From Nocardia spumae (GTDB taxonomy: Bacteria; Actinomycetota; Actinomycetes; Mycobacteriales; Mycobacteriaceae), in contig NZ_JAJFZL010000001.1 of the NCBI RefSeq assembly GCF_020733635.1, positions 4,712,001 to 4,776,000 of the forward strand: 64,000 nucleotides of DNA, given 5' to 3'. Both the position numbers and the translations under genes were made by a program. Numbering within the stretch: position 1 is the stretch's first letter; every line of letters begins with the position of its first letter. Below the pieces are notes generated by a model. The model was not told the DNA's origin and ran no database searches. It was given only the letters and a program-made list of their open reading frames with translations. This document shows, in pieces, positions 28,986 through 37,507 of this stretch.

Positions 28986-29193
28986 GAAATGCATTCAATC
29001 AGGGCAGCCGAGGAACCGTACCGGTCGGCTTCCCCCGCCCAGGAACACCCGACGCAGCCCACCGCACCCGATCTGCTTCACACCCTTGAACGTGCCGCTA
29101 TCTAACGGTACATTAATTACCGACAAGCTAGTGCAGCGGCCGGGCTCCGGCCCTGGACGGATACGACCGAGATAACGCATGTAAGGAATTCCG

Positions 29194-29556
29194 ATGGTTC
29201 GAAAAGACCTGCTCTGGAAGGTCCGCAGCCGGATGTCGCATACCGTGATCACACTCGCCATCGCGGCGGCTCCGGTCGCGGCCGCGGCTGCCCCGGCCTT
29301 CGCCGAACCGGTGGCCACCCCGGCTGCGGCCCAGGTGCAGACCGCGACGACAGATGTCCAGTTCGTCCACGGGTGGGGGCACCACGGCGGCTGGGGCGGT
29401 TATCACGGCGGCTGGGGAACACCGGGATGGGGCGTGCCCGGTCTGGGCTACGGAGGCATGTATCCCGGGTGGTACAGCCCGTGGCCGGGCGGTGGTTACG
29501 GCTACGGCTACGGTTTCGGCGGTTACTCGCCCTTGTCGAGCGGAAGCGCTTACTGA
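29194..29556 (+). CDS. Secreted Gly/Tyr/Trp/His-rich protein
   Basis: A 120-residue protein. A Sec signal peptide covers about residues 1-38 (basic MVRKDLLWKVRSRM, hydrophobic core ITLAIAAAPVAAAAAP, cleavage near AFA-EP). The mature part from residue 55 is low-complexity: HGWGHHGGWGGYHGGWG, then PGWYSPWPGGGYGYGYGFGG. AAGGA precedes the ATG. Likely an exported cell-surface or metal-binding/structural protein; no family assigned. An AT-rich leader with a CGGTA-N7-TACCG dyad precedes it. Confidence 0.75.
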   Translation: MVRKDLLWKVRSRMSHTVITLAIAAAPVAAAAAPAFAEPVATPAAAQVQTATTDVQFVHGWGHHGGWGGYHGGWGTPGWGVPGLGYGGMYPGWYSPWPGGGYGYGYGFGGYSPLSSGSAY

Positions 29557-29579
29557 TCCGGCGGCCTAGCCTCGTAAGC

Positions 29580-29849
29580 ATGTGCCGAAATATCACCGCG
29601 CTACGCGGTCTGGACCCCGAGGCGACCCCCGAGGAGATCGATGCGGCCGCGCTGCAGTACGTCCGCAAGGTCGGCGGCCTGAACAGCATCTCGGCCGCCA
29701 CCCGCCCGGCCGTGGACGAAGCCGTCGCCGAGATCGCCGCGGCCACCACCCGCCTACTGGCCGCCCTGCCGGATCGCAAGGTGCCGCCCAAGACGATTCC
29801 GCCGCTGCGGCGCCCCGAGGTCCAGGCTCGCATCGCCGCCCGCGGCTGA
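29580..29849 (+). CDS. DUF2277 family protein
   Basis: An 89-residue protein beginning MCRNITALRGLDPEATPEEIDAAALQYVRKVGG, the complete signature of DUF2277 (family members start MCRNI and are about 85-100 residues). Soluble and helical. Function unknown. It lies 23 bp after the secreted protein gene. Confidence 0.88.
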   Translation: MCRNITALRGLDPEATPEEIDAAALQYVRKVGGLNSISAATRPAVDEAVAEIAAATTRLLAALPDRKVPPKTIPPLRRPEVQARIAARG

Positions 29850-30008
29850 GCGGTTCCGTCCGGATCCGGCTAGGCGCACGCCGCCGGCCGGGCGGCTTCC
29901 CATCGGCGCGACGACGGCTACCGTTGGCCGCGTGGATACCGTCCGGACGCATCTCACCCATCCCTCGTCGATCCGGGGAGCGGCCCGGCAGCGAACGGGC
30001 CGGATATC

Positions 30009-30557
30009 GTGACCACCGCGGTGATCGTCGGAGATATCCAACGCGGTATCACCGGCGGCTACCCGTTCACCCGTACGGTGTTGTCGCCGATTGCCGACCT
30101 GCTCCCCCGAGCCCGCGCCGCAGGCGCTCTCGTCGTGTTCGTGCATTTCGCATTGCGTCCCAATGGCACCGATCTCGCCCCGGGCGATGCGACCGTCAGG
30201 TCGTTCCACGAAGCCGGAGACGCCTTTCACGAGGGCTCGCGAGGAACCGAACTCACGCTGCCGGTCGCCGAGGAGGACGTCGTGGTGCTGAAACGACGCG
30301 CCAGCGCGTTCGCCGGCACGGACCTCGACCTCGTACTCCGCGCCAACGGTGTCGACACGATAGCGGTGGCAGGTGTCGCGACCAGTGCCATGGTCGCCGC
30401 GACCTGCTACGACGCCGCGGACCGTGGCTATCGGCTCACCGTATTGCGGGACGGCTGCGCCGACGGCGATCCCGCGATACACGACTTCTTCATGGACGCC
30501 GTATTCCCCAGTCGCGGATTCGAGGTCGTCACCTGCGCCGGCTGGCGGCCTCGATAG
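30009..30557 (+). CDS. Isochorismatase-family cysteine hydrolase
   Basis: A 182-residue hydrolase. The catalytic triad of the family is visible: Asp9 (IVGDIQRG), Lys95 (VVVLKRRASAFAGTDLD) and Cys133 (SAMVAATCYDAADRGY). The cis-peptide GVATSA precedes the Cys. Members hydrolyse isochorismate, nicotinamide, N-carbamoyl amines or peroxyureidoacrylate; specificity cannot be read. Start is a GTG at 30009. Confidence 0.88.
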   Translation: MTTAVIVGDIQRGITGGYPFTRTVLSPIADLLPRARAAGALVVFVHFALRPNGTDLAPGDATVRSFHEAGDAFHEGSRGTELTLPVAEEDVVVLKRRASAFAGTDLDLVLRANGVDTIAVAGVATSAMVAATCYDAADRGYRLTVLRDGCADGDPAIHDFFMDAVFPSRGFEVVTCAGWRPR

Positions 30558-30631
30558 CCGTCGCGCCCGGATTCACCTCATGTTCGCCGGATCGTCGGAC
30601 GGACTGAACCCGAAGCGGGTTGGCTGAGGGG

Positions 30632-32374
30632 ATGAGCGACCATGGGGCGAGCGGTACCGGCGCGCAGAATCCGGCCGAGCAACCGCGGGGCGAGCACGAC
30701 CCCGCCGATACCCCACCCCCGCCGAACGAGGGCGCCGACGGCGGCTCCGGTGCGCCACGTGGCGTCAGTCGGAGATGGCTGTTCGGTGCTTCCGGCGCCG
30801 CGGTGATCGCGGGCCTGGCGGTCGGCGCGGGAACCACCGTCGCACTGGAAGACACCGACCGCCGGGCGACCGCACGCGAATTCTGGCCACGCATGCCGAA
30901 TTTCACCGCCGCGACTGATCGCGGGGCGGCACCGCCGGTTTCCGGGGTCCATCTGCAGTTCGGCGCGGACGCGGCCCGCGAGGCCGTGGTGAGCTGGCAG
31001 AGCGCCGCCCCGGTCCGCAATCCGGTGGTGCGATTCGGTACCCCCACCGCCGGATTCGGCACCACGGTGCCGGCGCGCACCCGGATGTATCGCGACGCCG
31101 CCTCCGGCGCCGAAGTGCACGTCCACCATGCTCGGCTCACCGGCCTGTCCCCCGATTCCGACTACGTCTACGCCGCCGGGCACGACGGCGCACCACCGGA
31201 ATTGGGCACGCTGCGCACCGCGCCGACGGGCCGGGCCGCGTTCCGGTTCACCAGTTTCGGCGATCAGGGCACACCGACGCTCGGCAAACTCGACAACGGG
31301 CGCTACGTCAACGACAACCTGGGCTCACCGTTCGCCGGGGACGTGACCGGCGGCGTCGAGGCGCTGGCACCGCTGTTCCATCTCGTCAACGGCGATCTGT
31401 GCTACGCCAATCTGGCCACCGACCGGATTCGCACCTGGAACGACTGGTGGGCCAACAACTCCCGGTCCGCCCGCTATCGGCCGTGGATGCCGGCGCCGGG
31501 CAATCACGAGAACGAACGGGGGAACGGCCCGATCGGATATGCCGCGTTCCAAACCTATTTCACCGTTCCCGACAGCGGCGCCGAGGAACTCGCGCGCGGG
31601 CTCTGGTACGCGTTCACCGTCGGCGGGATGCGGGTGATCGCGCTCGCCAACGACGACATCTGCTATCAGGACGGGGGCAACAGCTACGTCCGCGGCTATT
31701 CCGGCGGCGCCCAGAAACGCTGGCTGGAACAGCAATTGGCGGCCGCGCGCGCGGACCGGGGTATCGACTGGATCGTAGTGTTCATGCATCAGACCGCGAT
31801 GTCGTCGGCGGACAAGGCCAACGGCGCCGATCTGGCGATCCGCGAGCAGTGGCTACCGCTGTTCGACCGCTATCAGGTGGATCTGGTGCTCTGCGGTCAC
31901 GAACACCATTACGAGCGTTCCCATCCCGTGCGCGGTGTGCTGGGCAGTGACACCCTGACGCCGAAACCGGTCCCGGAAGCGGTCACCGCCGGTCCGCCCT
32001 CGGCGACCGGCGCCGCGACCGATATCGTCGACACCTCCCGGGGCACCGTCCATCTGGTGATCGGCGGCGGCGGTACCTCGGTGCCGTCGAACACCCTGTT
32101 CTTCCCCGGCAGGCAGTGCCGGGTGCTCACCGGCGTGGGCGCGGTCGATCCGGCCACCGGTAAGAAGGCGCCGACCTATGTCATGGAATCGGCGCCCTGG
32201 TCGGCCTTCAAGGATCCCGACCATCCCTACGGATTCTGCGCCTTCGACGTGGACCCGGGTGTGCCCGGCGGCGATACCACCATCACCGCCACCTATTTCG
32301 CACTCGGCGCGCGCCCCGGGGAATGGCAGCCGGTGGACTCGTTCACCCTCACCCGCCCGCGTTCGGATCGCTGA
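30632..32374 (+). CDS. Tat-exported purple acid phosphatase-like metallophosphoesterase
   Basis: A 580-residue protein. A twin-arginine signal SRRWLFGASGAAVIAGLAVGAG is at about residues 46-67. A fibronectin-like/PAP N-terminal domain (about 100-195) precedes the dinuclear metal phosphoesterase domain: FTSFGDQGTP (GDxG), HLVNGDLCY (GD), PGNHENE (GNHE), VFMHQTAMSS and CGHEHHYERS (GHxH). It probably removes phosphate from extracellular esters. The ATG at 30632 follows GAGGGG closely; a TTG at 30620 is an alternative. Confidence 0.93.
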   Translation: MSDHGASGTGAQNPAEQPRGEHDPADTPPPPNEGADGGSGAPRGVSRRWLFGASGAAVIAGLAVGAGTTVALEDTDRRATAREFWPRMPNFTAATDRGAAPPVSGVHLQFGADAAREAVVSWQSAAPVRNPVVRFGTPTAGFGTTVPARTRMYRDAASGAEVHVHHARLTGLSPDSDYVYAAGHDGAPPELGTLRTAPTGRAAFRFTSFGDQGTPTLGKLDNGRYVNDNLGSPFAGDVTGGVEALAPLFHLVNGDLCYANLATDRIRTWNDWWANNSRSARYRPWMPAPGNHENERGNGPIGYAAFQTYFTVPDSGAEELARGLWYAFTVGGMRVIALANDDICYQDGGNSYVRGYSGGAQKRWLEQQLAAARADRGIDWIVVFMHQTAMSSADKANGADLAIREQWLPLFDRYQVDLVLCGHEHHYERSHPVRGVLGSDTLTPKPVPEAVTAGPPSATGAATDIVDTSRGTVHLVIGGGGTSVPSNTLFFPGRQCRVLTGVGAVDPATGKKAPTYVMESAPWSAFKDPDHPYGFCAFDVDPGVPGGDTTITATYFALGARPGEWQPVDSFTLTRPRSDR

Positions 32375-32397
32375 ACGACCGGTCCGCCGTCGGCCGC

Positions 32398-33135
32398 TCA
32401 GATGTGGATCAGATCCAGGATGCGTTCCGACAGTCCGGGGTCGGTCGCCACCGGCGCGATCGCCGGTCGCCGATGCCAGATGGTGAGCAGCAGATCGGCG
32501 GCCGATCCCGACAGCGTCGTATCGACCGGCGCCACGCCGTACTCGACCGCCGGCTCGGGCCCCAGGCGCAGGACCGGATCGGGGCCTGTGGTGTCGGTGC
32601 TGCGCAGTCGCAGTGTGGCGCCGTCCAATTCGGCCGGGACACCGCCGATGCGGGCCAGATGGCGCGGGAGGAAGACTCGCAGCCATTCGTCGATCCCGTC
32701 GTCGGCGAGGTCGGGATCGAACGCGGTCGCGGCGCCCGGGGACACCGCGTCCTGGGCATCCCAGCGGTGCATCGCCGTCTCGTGGGCTTGGCGGCGCAAC
32801 CAGAATCGGACGGTGCCGCGGCCGGTGAGGACATCGGCCGCCGCATCGGGTGCATGGGCGTCCAGCTCCCGGAGCAGCAGGTCGCGACTGTCGCGGTACC
32901 AGTCCGCGAGACCCGCGATCTCCGGACGCGGCTGCCGCGGTGCCTGTGCCGCCGCCTGCGCACCGTCACGGATCACCATCGCCGCCCATCGGTGCACCCG
33001 GCCGACGTGCGTTATCAGTCGAGCGACATCCCAGCCCGGGCAGGCCATGACAGCGGCACTCGATGCGGACATCGGAACCGCCGCGATCCGGTCACCCTCG
33101 GTCGACAGCGCCGACCGCCACATCGCATCACGCAC
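32398..33135 (-). CDS. Maleylpyruvate isomerase-like mycothiol-dependent enzyme
   Basis: A 245-residue DinB-fold protein of the TIGR03083 type. CPGWDVARLITHVGRVHRWAAMVI (about residues 32-55) and the second metal histidine motif AHETAMHRWDAQ (about 118-129) are characteristic; the C-terminal region is SCP2-like. Such proteins use mycothiol with a divalent metal, for example for isomerisation or detoxification. It follows the 668-residue protein gene by 51 bp on the same strand and may be part of that transcript. Confidence 0.87.
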   Translation of the reverse strand: MRDAMWRSALSTEGDRIAAVPMSASSAAVMACPGWDVARLITHVGRVHRWAAMVIRDGAQAAAQAPRQPRPEIAGLADWYRDSRDLLLRELDAHAPDAAADVLTGRGTVRFWLRRQAHETAMHRWDAQDAVSPGAATAFDPDLADDGIDEWLRVFLPRHLARIGGVPAELDGATLRLRSTDTTGPDPVLRLGPEPAVEYGVAPVDTTLSGSAADLLLTIWHRRPAIAPVATDPGLSERILDLIHI

Positions 33136-33186
33136 ACTCCCAATCTATCCCGCGCCGCACCGCCTGCTACCGGCCGCGCGGGCCGA

Positions 33187-35193
33187 TCACTGCGCGGCGG
33201 CGCCGCTCACGATCTCCGGCAGCCGGTCCGCACCCCAGCTGCGATGCAGGTAACCGACCACCGAATCCAGTTCGGCGCGTTCGACCGCCGCCAGTTCACC
33301 GCGCTCGAGCGGGTCGAAGTGGAAGATGTACAGACGCGAGGCGAACTGTTCGAACGGCAGCGACGCCTCCCCGAAACGCTCACCGTGCCCGGCGGTTCCT
33401 ACCACCACGCCGTCACCCCAGTCCTGACCGCTGTCGTTGTTGGGGTTGTAGAAGTAGACCCGCATCGCGTCCTGCGGATCGAGGCTGACCCGCAGGATCG
33501 TGATGGCGTGCCAGCCCACGAAGCGGGCCGCGCTGTCGGTGACGGCGACACCGGCCGGTTGCGGGTGGATCAGCGGCTGGTTGCCGTTGTAGAAGGGGTG
33601 GTGGCTGGCGTAGAAGTGGCGCAGGAATTCCTCGACATCGGTCAGCCGCCCGGAGGCCACGTCGACGTTGATCCGGAATCCCCGGCCCGACCACCAGCCG
33701 TGGAATTCGGGGTTGACCCAGCGGTGCGGATCGCCTTCGCGATCGGCGCAGTAGCGTCCCATCTCGGCGTAGATCCGATCCAGATGTGGCACCACCAGCA
33801 GCGATACCGCATCCAGATCCATCGGCGTCGTGGTAGCGACTCCGGCGGCGACCTCTCGCGACGAGATCGCCTGCCCTTCGAAGTGCATGACGACCTCGTC
33901 GTCGCGGGCCGCGCAGGCCACGATCTGCAGCAGGTAGTCGGGATCGTTGTAGGACCACATGGACAGCGCGCGCGCCGACTGACAGGTCGGATTGTCGCCC
34001 TGGCCCACCCCGAGCGGCAGCCCCAGTATCGACAGCACACCCGACAACAGCCGATTGCGCGGATCCACGCCCGCGCCGAAGACCTCTGTCAGGCGCCGGT
34101 TCGCCGCGGGTGACAACTGCAGTCCGAGCTGCCGCCACAGCGCCGGCGCCACCGGCGGCTGGTACAGGATTCCCCGTTCCAGCAGCAGGGCCAGGCCGTA
34201 GATGCCCTGCGCGGTCTCGACGTACACCGACCGCTCGATCAGGTGGTGCACGAGCTCGTGGTAGCACAGCAGGCAGTCGCGACCGGTGCTCGACAATCCC
34301 AGGGCCTCGCCGATGAGGTAGTCGCCCTTGCTCAGCAGGAATCGCAGCAGGACCGCGTGATAGGGCGACACCAGCCCGGTGTCGTGCATCGACCGCGCGA
34401 AACCCGTTGCCTCGTATTGCAACGCGCTGTCGTCCATCGATTCCAGCCGACCGCGGTAGACCTCGACACCAGGATCCTCACGGCAGGCGTCGGTGGTGCC
34501 GTAGAGGCTGCTGATGAGGCGATCAGCGCCGAGTCCGCTGGAACCCAGATCGATATCCGGATTGGCGCGGGCCACCGCGATCTGGGTGATCATGCGCTTG
34601 ACCTGCTCGACCTGGATCGGCCGCTGGCGCAAGATCCGCCAGATCTCGTCGACCAGGTTCTCGAGCACCTTCTCGTAGCCGACCTCCTCGACGAGGTGGC
34701 GCATCAGTTCCCGCGACACATCCGCCATCCGGCCCTGCTGGTGCCGCTCGGCCTCCCCGGGCGGCGTGAACAGCAGCGTCAGATTGATCGCCAGCACCTG
34801 CGACAGATGGTTGGCGGCGTGTTCGGCGGATATCCGCGGGTGCGGATAGTCGCCCTTGGCCACGGCCAGCAGGCGCAGATTGCTGACCGTCTCCAGAACC
34901 ACGGTGTCCGGATTCGGGCTCCGCAACGAACCCGGACTCAACGCGGGGATCAGGATCTGCGGCTGCGCCCAATCCGTGCCGAGGAACAGCCCCGCGTCCT
35001 CGAGTGCGGCCGCCCGCGACCGCAGCGCCGCGCATCCGCCGGGTAGCTGCAGAACACGCCGCAACGCGCTCAGCACCCGGGACAGTTTGACCTGCTTGCC
35101 GAATTCGCTGGTGCGGGCAAGAGTTTGCGTCGCTTCGTCCAGGCGGGCGAGCTGTCTGCCCAGGGTTGCGTCGTCGCTGCCGAGCGGCCTCAA
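33187..35193 (-). CDS. Uncharacterised 668-residue protein with a putative papain-like cysteine hydrolase site
   Basis: Not a family I recognise. Residues about 10-330 are mostly helical. Residues about 380-630 contain spaced motifs like a papain-fold peptidase or acyltransferase: GVGQGDNPTCQSARALSMW, with Gln398 six residues before Cys404 (the papain oxyanion Gln to Cys spacing), then FVGWHAITILRV with His562, then VYFYNPNNDSGQDWG with Asn583, as in HAV...NSWG/NPWG of papains and calpains. No signal peptide or membrane helix. It starts with TTG at 35193 behind a strong AGGAGG. The ATP-grasp gene ends 35 bp upstream, so the pair is an operon: one protein may form an amide bond, the other cleave or transfer it. 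Catalysis is an inference from motif order. Confidence 0.75.
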   Translation of the reverse strand: MRPLGSDDATLGRQLARLDEATQTLARTSEFGKQVKLSRVLSALRRVLQLPGGCAALRSRAAALEDAGLFLGTDWAQPQILIPALSPGSLRSPNPDTVVLETVSNLRLLAVAKGDYPHPRISAEHAANHLSQVLAINLTLLFTPPGEAERHQQGRMADVSRELMRHLVEEVGYEKVLENLVDEIWRILRQRPIQVEQVKRMITQIAVARANPDIDLGSSGLGADRLISSLYGTTDACREDPGVEVYRGRLESMDDSALQYEATGFARSMHDTGLVSPYHAVLLRFLLSKGDYLIGEALGLSSTGRDCLLCYHELVHHLIERSVYVETAQGIYGLALLLERGILYQPPVAPALWRQLGLQLSPAANRRLTEVFGAGVDPRNRLLSGVLSILGLPLGVGQGDNPTCQSARALSMWSYNDPDYLLQIVACAARDDEVVMHFEGQAISSREVAAGVATTTPMDLDAVSLLVVPHLDRIYAEMGRYCADREGDPHRWVNPEFHGWWSGRGFRINVDVASGRLTDVEEFLRHFYASHHPFYNGNQPLIHPQPAGVAVTDSAARFVGWHAITILRVSLDPQDAMRVYFYNPNNDSGQDWGDGVVVGTAGHGERFGEASLPFEQFASRLYIFHFDPLERGELAAVERAELDSVVGYLHRSWGADRLPEIVSGAAAQ

Positions 35194-35228
35194 TCAGGAT
35201 CCTCCTGTGATCCATCCCGCTGATCGGA

Positions 35229-36476
35229 TCATACGTAGAAGTCGAGTTCTTCTTGTCGCTTCAGCAGGTCCCGGAGAGCGTACGGATCTTCACCGAAGAA
35301 GTACAGCAATCCCCAGTGGTTTCCGAACGCCGTGCGTTTGGTGACTTTCTCCTCGAGGGGAGCCATGAGCTCGTGTGCCTCGAAGTAGTCGTGGTCCTCG
35401 GTCTCCTCGGGGACCGAGAGATGGGTGACCACACGTCGGCGTGGATAAACCCCGAACGATCCCGCATGGCCTGTGGCATCGACCACCTCACGGGGGAAGA
35501 AGTTCACGATCTCCTCCTCGGTGGTCTTCGGGTCGAAGGCCAGCACCAGGGCGTGGTAGGCATTGAAACCGTAGGCCCGTTCCAGCAATTCGAACACCTT
35601 GAAGCCGGGTGGGCGATAGGCGACCTCACCGAAGTACATCTCACCGTCGCTGGTGACGAAGTATTCCGGGTGGACGAATCCGAATTCGATATCGAACGTC
35701 TTGATCAGCTTTTCCACCTGGCGGGTGATCTCCGGCCGGTACTTCTCGAGTTCCGGTGTGGCGGGCACGAACACGGAGTATCCGAGCGTCACATATTCGG
35801 AGATGTTGAGAAAGCGGATCTTGCCGTCGTGGATCCACGCCTCCACGGCGAATTCCCAACCGTCCAGATGAGATTCCATCAACAGCGGGAAATCCTCATC
35901 GGGGATCGAATCGATCTCATCCGGCGTGCGAATGATCCGATGCCCCAGGCACCCGGCCTTGTCGAACGCCTTGATGTGGATCGGATCGTTGGGATCGCCA
36001 TCGAGTTTGAGCAGGGTCTGATTGACCCGCTTGAGAAATCGGATGACATCGTCGCGCTCGTGCGCCTCCTCGAAGATCCCGACCCGGATGCCGCCCAGCT
36101 GCGCGCGCCGCTTCATCAGCGACTTGTCCCGCAGCAGCATCGACTGGCCCAGCAACCGCGGATTGGCGCGCAGCACCGAGTTGATCGCGCCCGCCCACTC
36201 GACGGTCTCCTCGAAGATCGGGATGGCGACATCGACGCCCAGGTCCTGCAGCGTCTCCGCGATCTCCATCGAACGATCGTTCAGGCGCTCGAAATTCCAT
36301 GGCAGATAGGGTATTTCGTGTTCTATGCAGTATTCTTCGGCCCACTCCGGCGCGACCACGATATAGCGACGGTCGAATCGGTCGATCGCTTCGACTGCAT
36401 TCAAACTCCACCCGAGCAGGGCCACATAGCCTTTGTCCGGGTTTCGACTCTTCGATTCCGAAACTGAAATCGACAA
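35229..36476 (-). CDS. ATP-grasp domain ligase
   Basis: A 415-residue ATP-grasp protein. The N-terminal Rossmann-like preATP domain starts YVALLGWSLNAVEAIDRF. The ATP-grasp core shows Lys169 (PIHIKAFDKAGCLGHR), the LLMESHLDGWEFAVEAWIHDG segment (Glu201, Glu208) and the metal-binding FGEVAYRPPG (Glu284, Arg288). These enzymes activate a carboxylate as acyl phosphate for attack by an amine or thiol. Substrate unknown. It starts with TTG at 36476 after GGGGAGAAGG. It is the first gene before the papain-like protein (35 bp gap); cobS ends 244 bp upstream on the same strand. Confidence 0.88.
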   Translation of the reverse strand: MSISVSESKSRNPDKGYVALLGWSLNAVEAIDRFDRRYIVVAPEWAEEYCIEHEIPYLPWNFERLNDRSMEIAETLQDLGVDVAIPIFEETVEWAGAINSVLRANPRLLGQSMLLRDKSLMKRRAQLGGIRVGIFEEAHERDDVIRFLKRVNQTLLKLDGDPNDPIHIKAFDKAGCLGHRIIRTPDEIDSIPDEDFPLLMESHLDGWEFAVEAWIHDGKIRFLNISEYVTLGYSVFVPATPELEKYRPEITRQVEKLIKTFDIEFGFVHPEYFVTSDGEMYFGEVAYRPPGFKVFELLERAYGFNAYHALVLAFDPKTTEEEIVNFFPREVVDATGHAGSFGVYPRRRVVTHLSVPEETEDHDYFEAHELMAPLEEKVTKRTAFGNHWGLLYFFGEDPYALRDLLKRQEELDFYV

Positions 36477-36720
36477 ACCTTCTCCCCTCTCGACTTCTGT
36501 GCACGGTTCGTCGATCTCTGGGTCGCACTCCTACGCTGGGCATCGGCGGCCGGCATCGAATATCGTGACAACGGTGTCGACGAATCCGGGCTTGAGCACC
36601 GGTGTAGTCGACCGGCGGTGACGAAGGCAATCCGGAAAAATGCCGTCACTTTCCCCGGAGTACCCCGACGAACCAGCTGCAAACCGGCACAGCGGAGTTC
36701 GGATCCCGGCTATCCGCGCG

Positions 36721-37464
36721 TCACGACAGCGACAGCACCGCTGCCGCGGTCGCGACCCCGAGTTCGACCGCGGCGCCCAGCACATCGCCGCCCAGTCCCT
36801 CGAACCGCCGCACGCAGTGCCGGACCAGCGCCGCCGCCAGGCCCAGCGCCGCGACGACCGCGAGCGGTCCGAGCCACGGCCGGGGCGCGGCGAAAACGCC
36901 GGCGCCGACGGCGAGGGCGATCCAGACGACCACCGGCACCCAGGTCTGGGTCGCCGCCACCAGCGCACCGAAACCGGCGCCGGGCGCGGCCGGATGGCTC
37001 CGGCAGGCCGCGACCACGGCCACCCTCCCGACGGTGACGGCCAGCGCTACGGCGAACCAGTCACCCGCGTCGGCCAGAGCGGCGAGGGCGAGCGCCTGGA
37101 TACCGATCGCGAAGATCACGGCCGCGACGCCGAACGGGCCGGCTCCACCGCTTTTCATGATCTCGCGCGCGCGTTCAGGCGGCCCGTAACTGCCCAGCCC
37201 GTCCGCGGTGTCGGCCAGCCCGTCGATATGCATGCCGCGAGTGGCCAGGACCAGTGCGCCGACGGTCACCAGCGCGGCCAGCGCCGAACTCGCTCCGGCC
37301 CAGCACAACACCCACAGCAGCCCGCTCGCACCGGCGCCCAGCAGGGCCCCGACCAGCGGGGCGGCGGCGATGGCCCCGGCCGCCGTCGTGCGATCGACGG
37401 TCTGCGGCCCACGCACCGGCAGGACGGTCAACCACGATATCGCGAGCCGGAGCGCCGCGATCAT
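36721..37464 (-). CDS. cobS: Adenosylcobinamide-GDP ribazoletransferase (cobalamin synthase)
   Basis: A 247-residue integral membrane enzyme that joins adenosylcobinamide-GDP and alpha-ribazole. The family segments MHIDGLADTADGLGSYGPPERAREIMK (the D-G-x-x-D-T-x-D-G motif, about residues 88-114) and GPFGVAAVIF are present, with several hydrophobic helices. It begins 43 bp after the cobUT fusion gene. Confidence 0.95.
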   Translation of the reverse strand: MIAALRLAISWLTVLPVRGPQTVDRTTAAGAIAAAPLVGALLGAGASGLLWVLCWAGASSALAALVTVGALVLATRGMHIDGLADTADGLGSYGPPERAREIMKSGGAGPFGVAAVIFAIGIQALALAALADAGDWFAVALAVTVGRVAVVAACRSHPAAPGAGFGALVAATQTWVPVVVWIALAVGAGVFAAPRPWLGPLAVVAALGLAAALVRHCVRRFEGLGGDVLGAAVELGVATAAAVLSLS

Positions 37465-37507
37465 CGCCGCGGCCCCGATCGGGCCCGGGCGTCCGAATCG
37501 CTCCCGT

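Noticed and set aside
35253..36467. A 404-codon + strand frame opposite the ATP-grasp gene
   Set aside because: The − strand frame has full ATP-grasp motifs and a good ribosome site; the + frame is its shadow.
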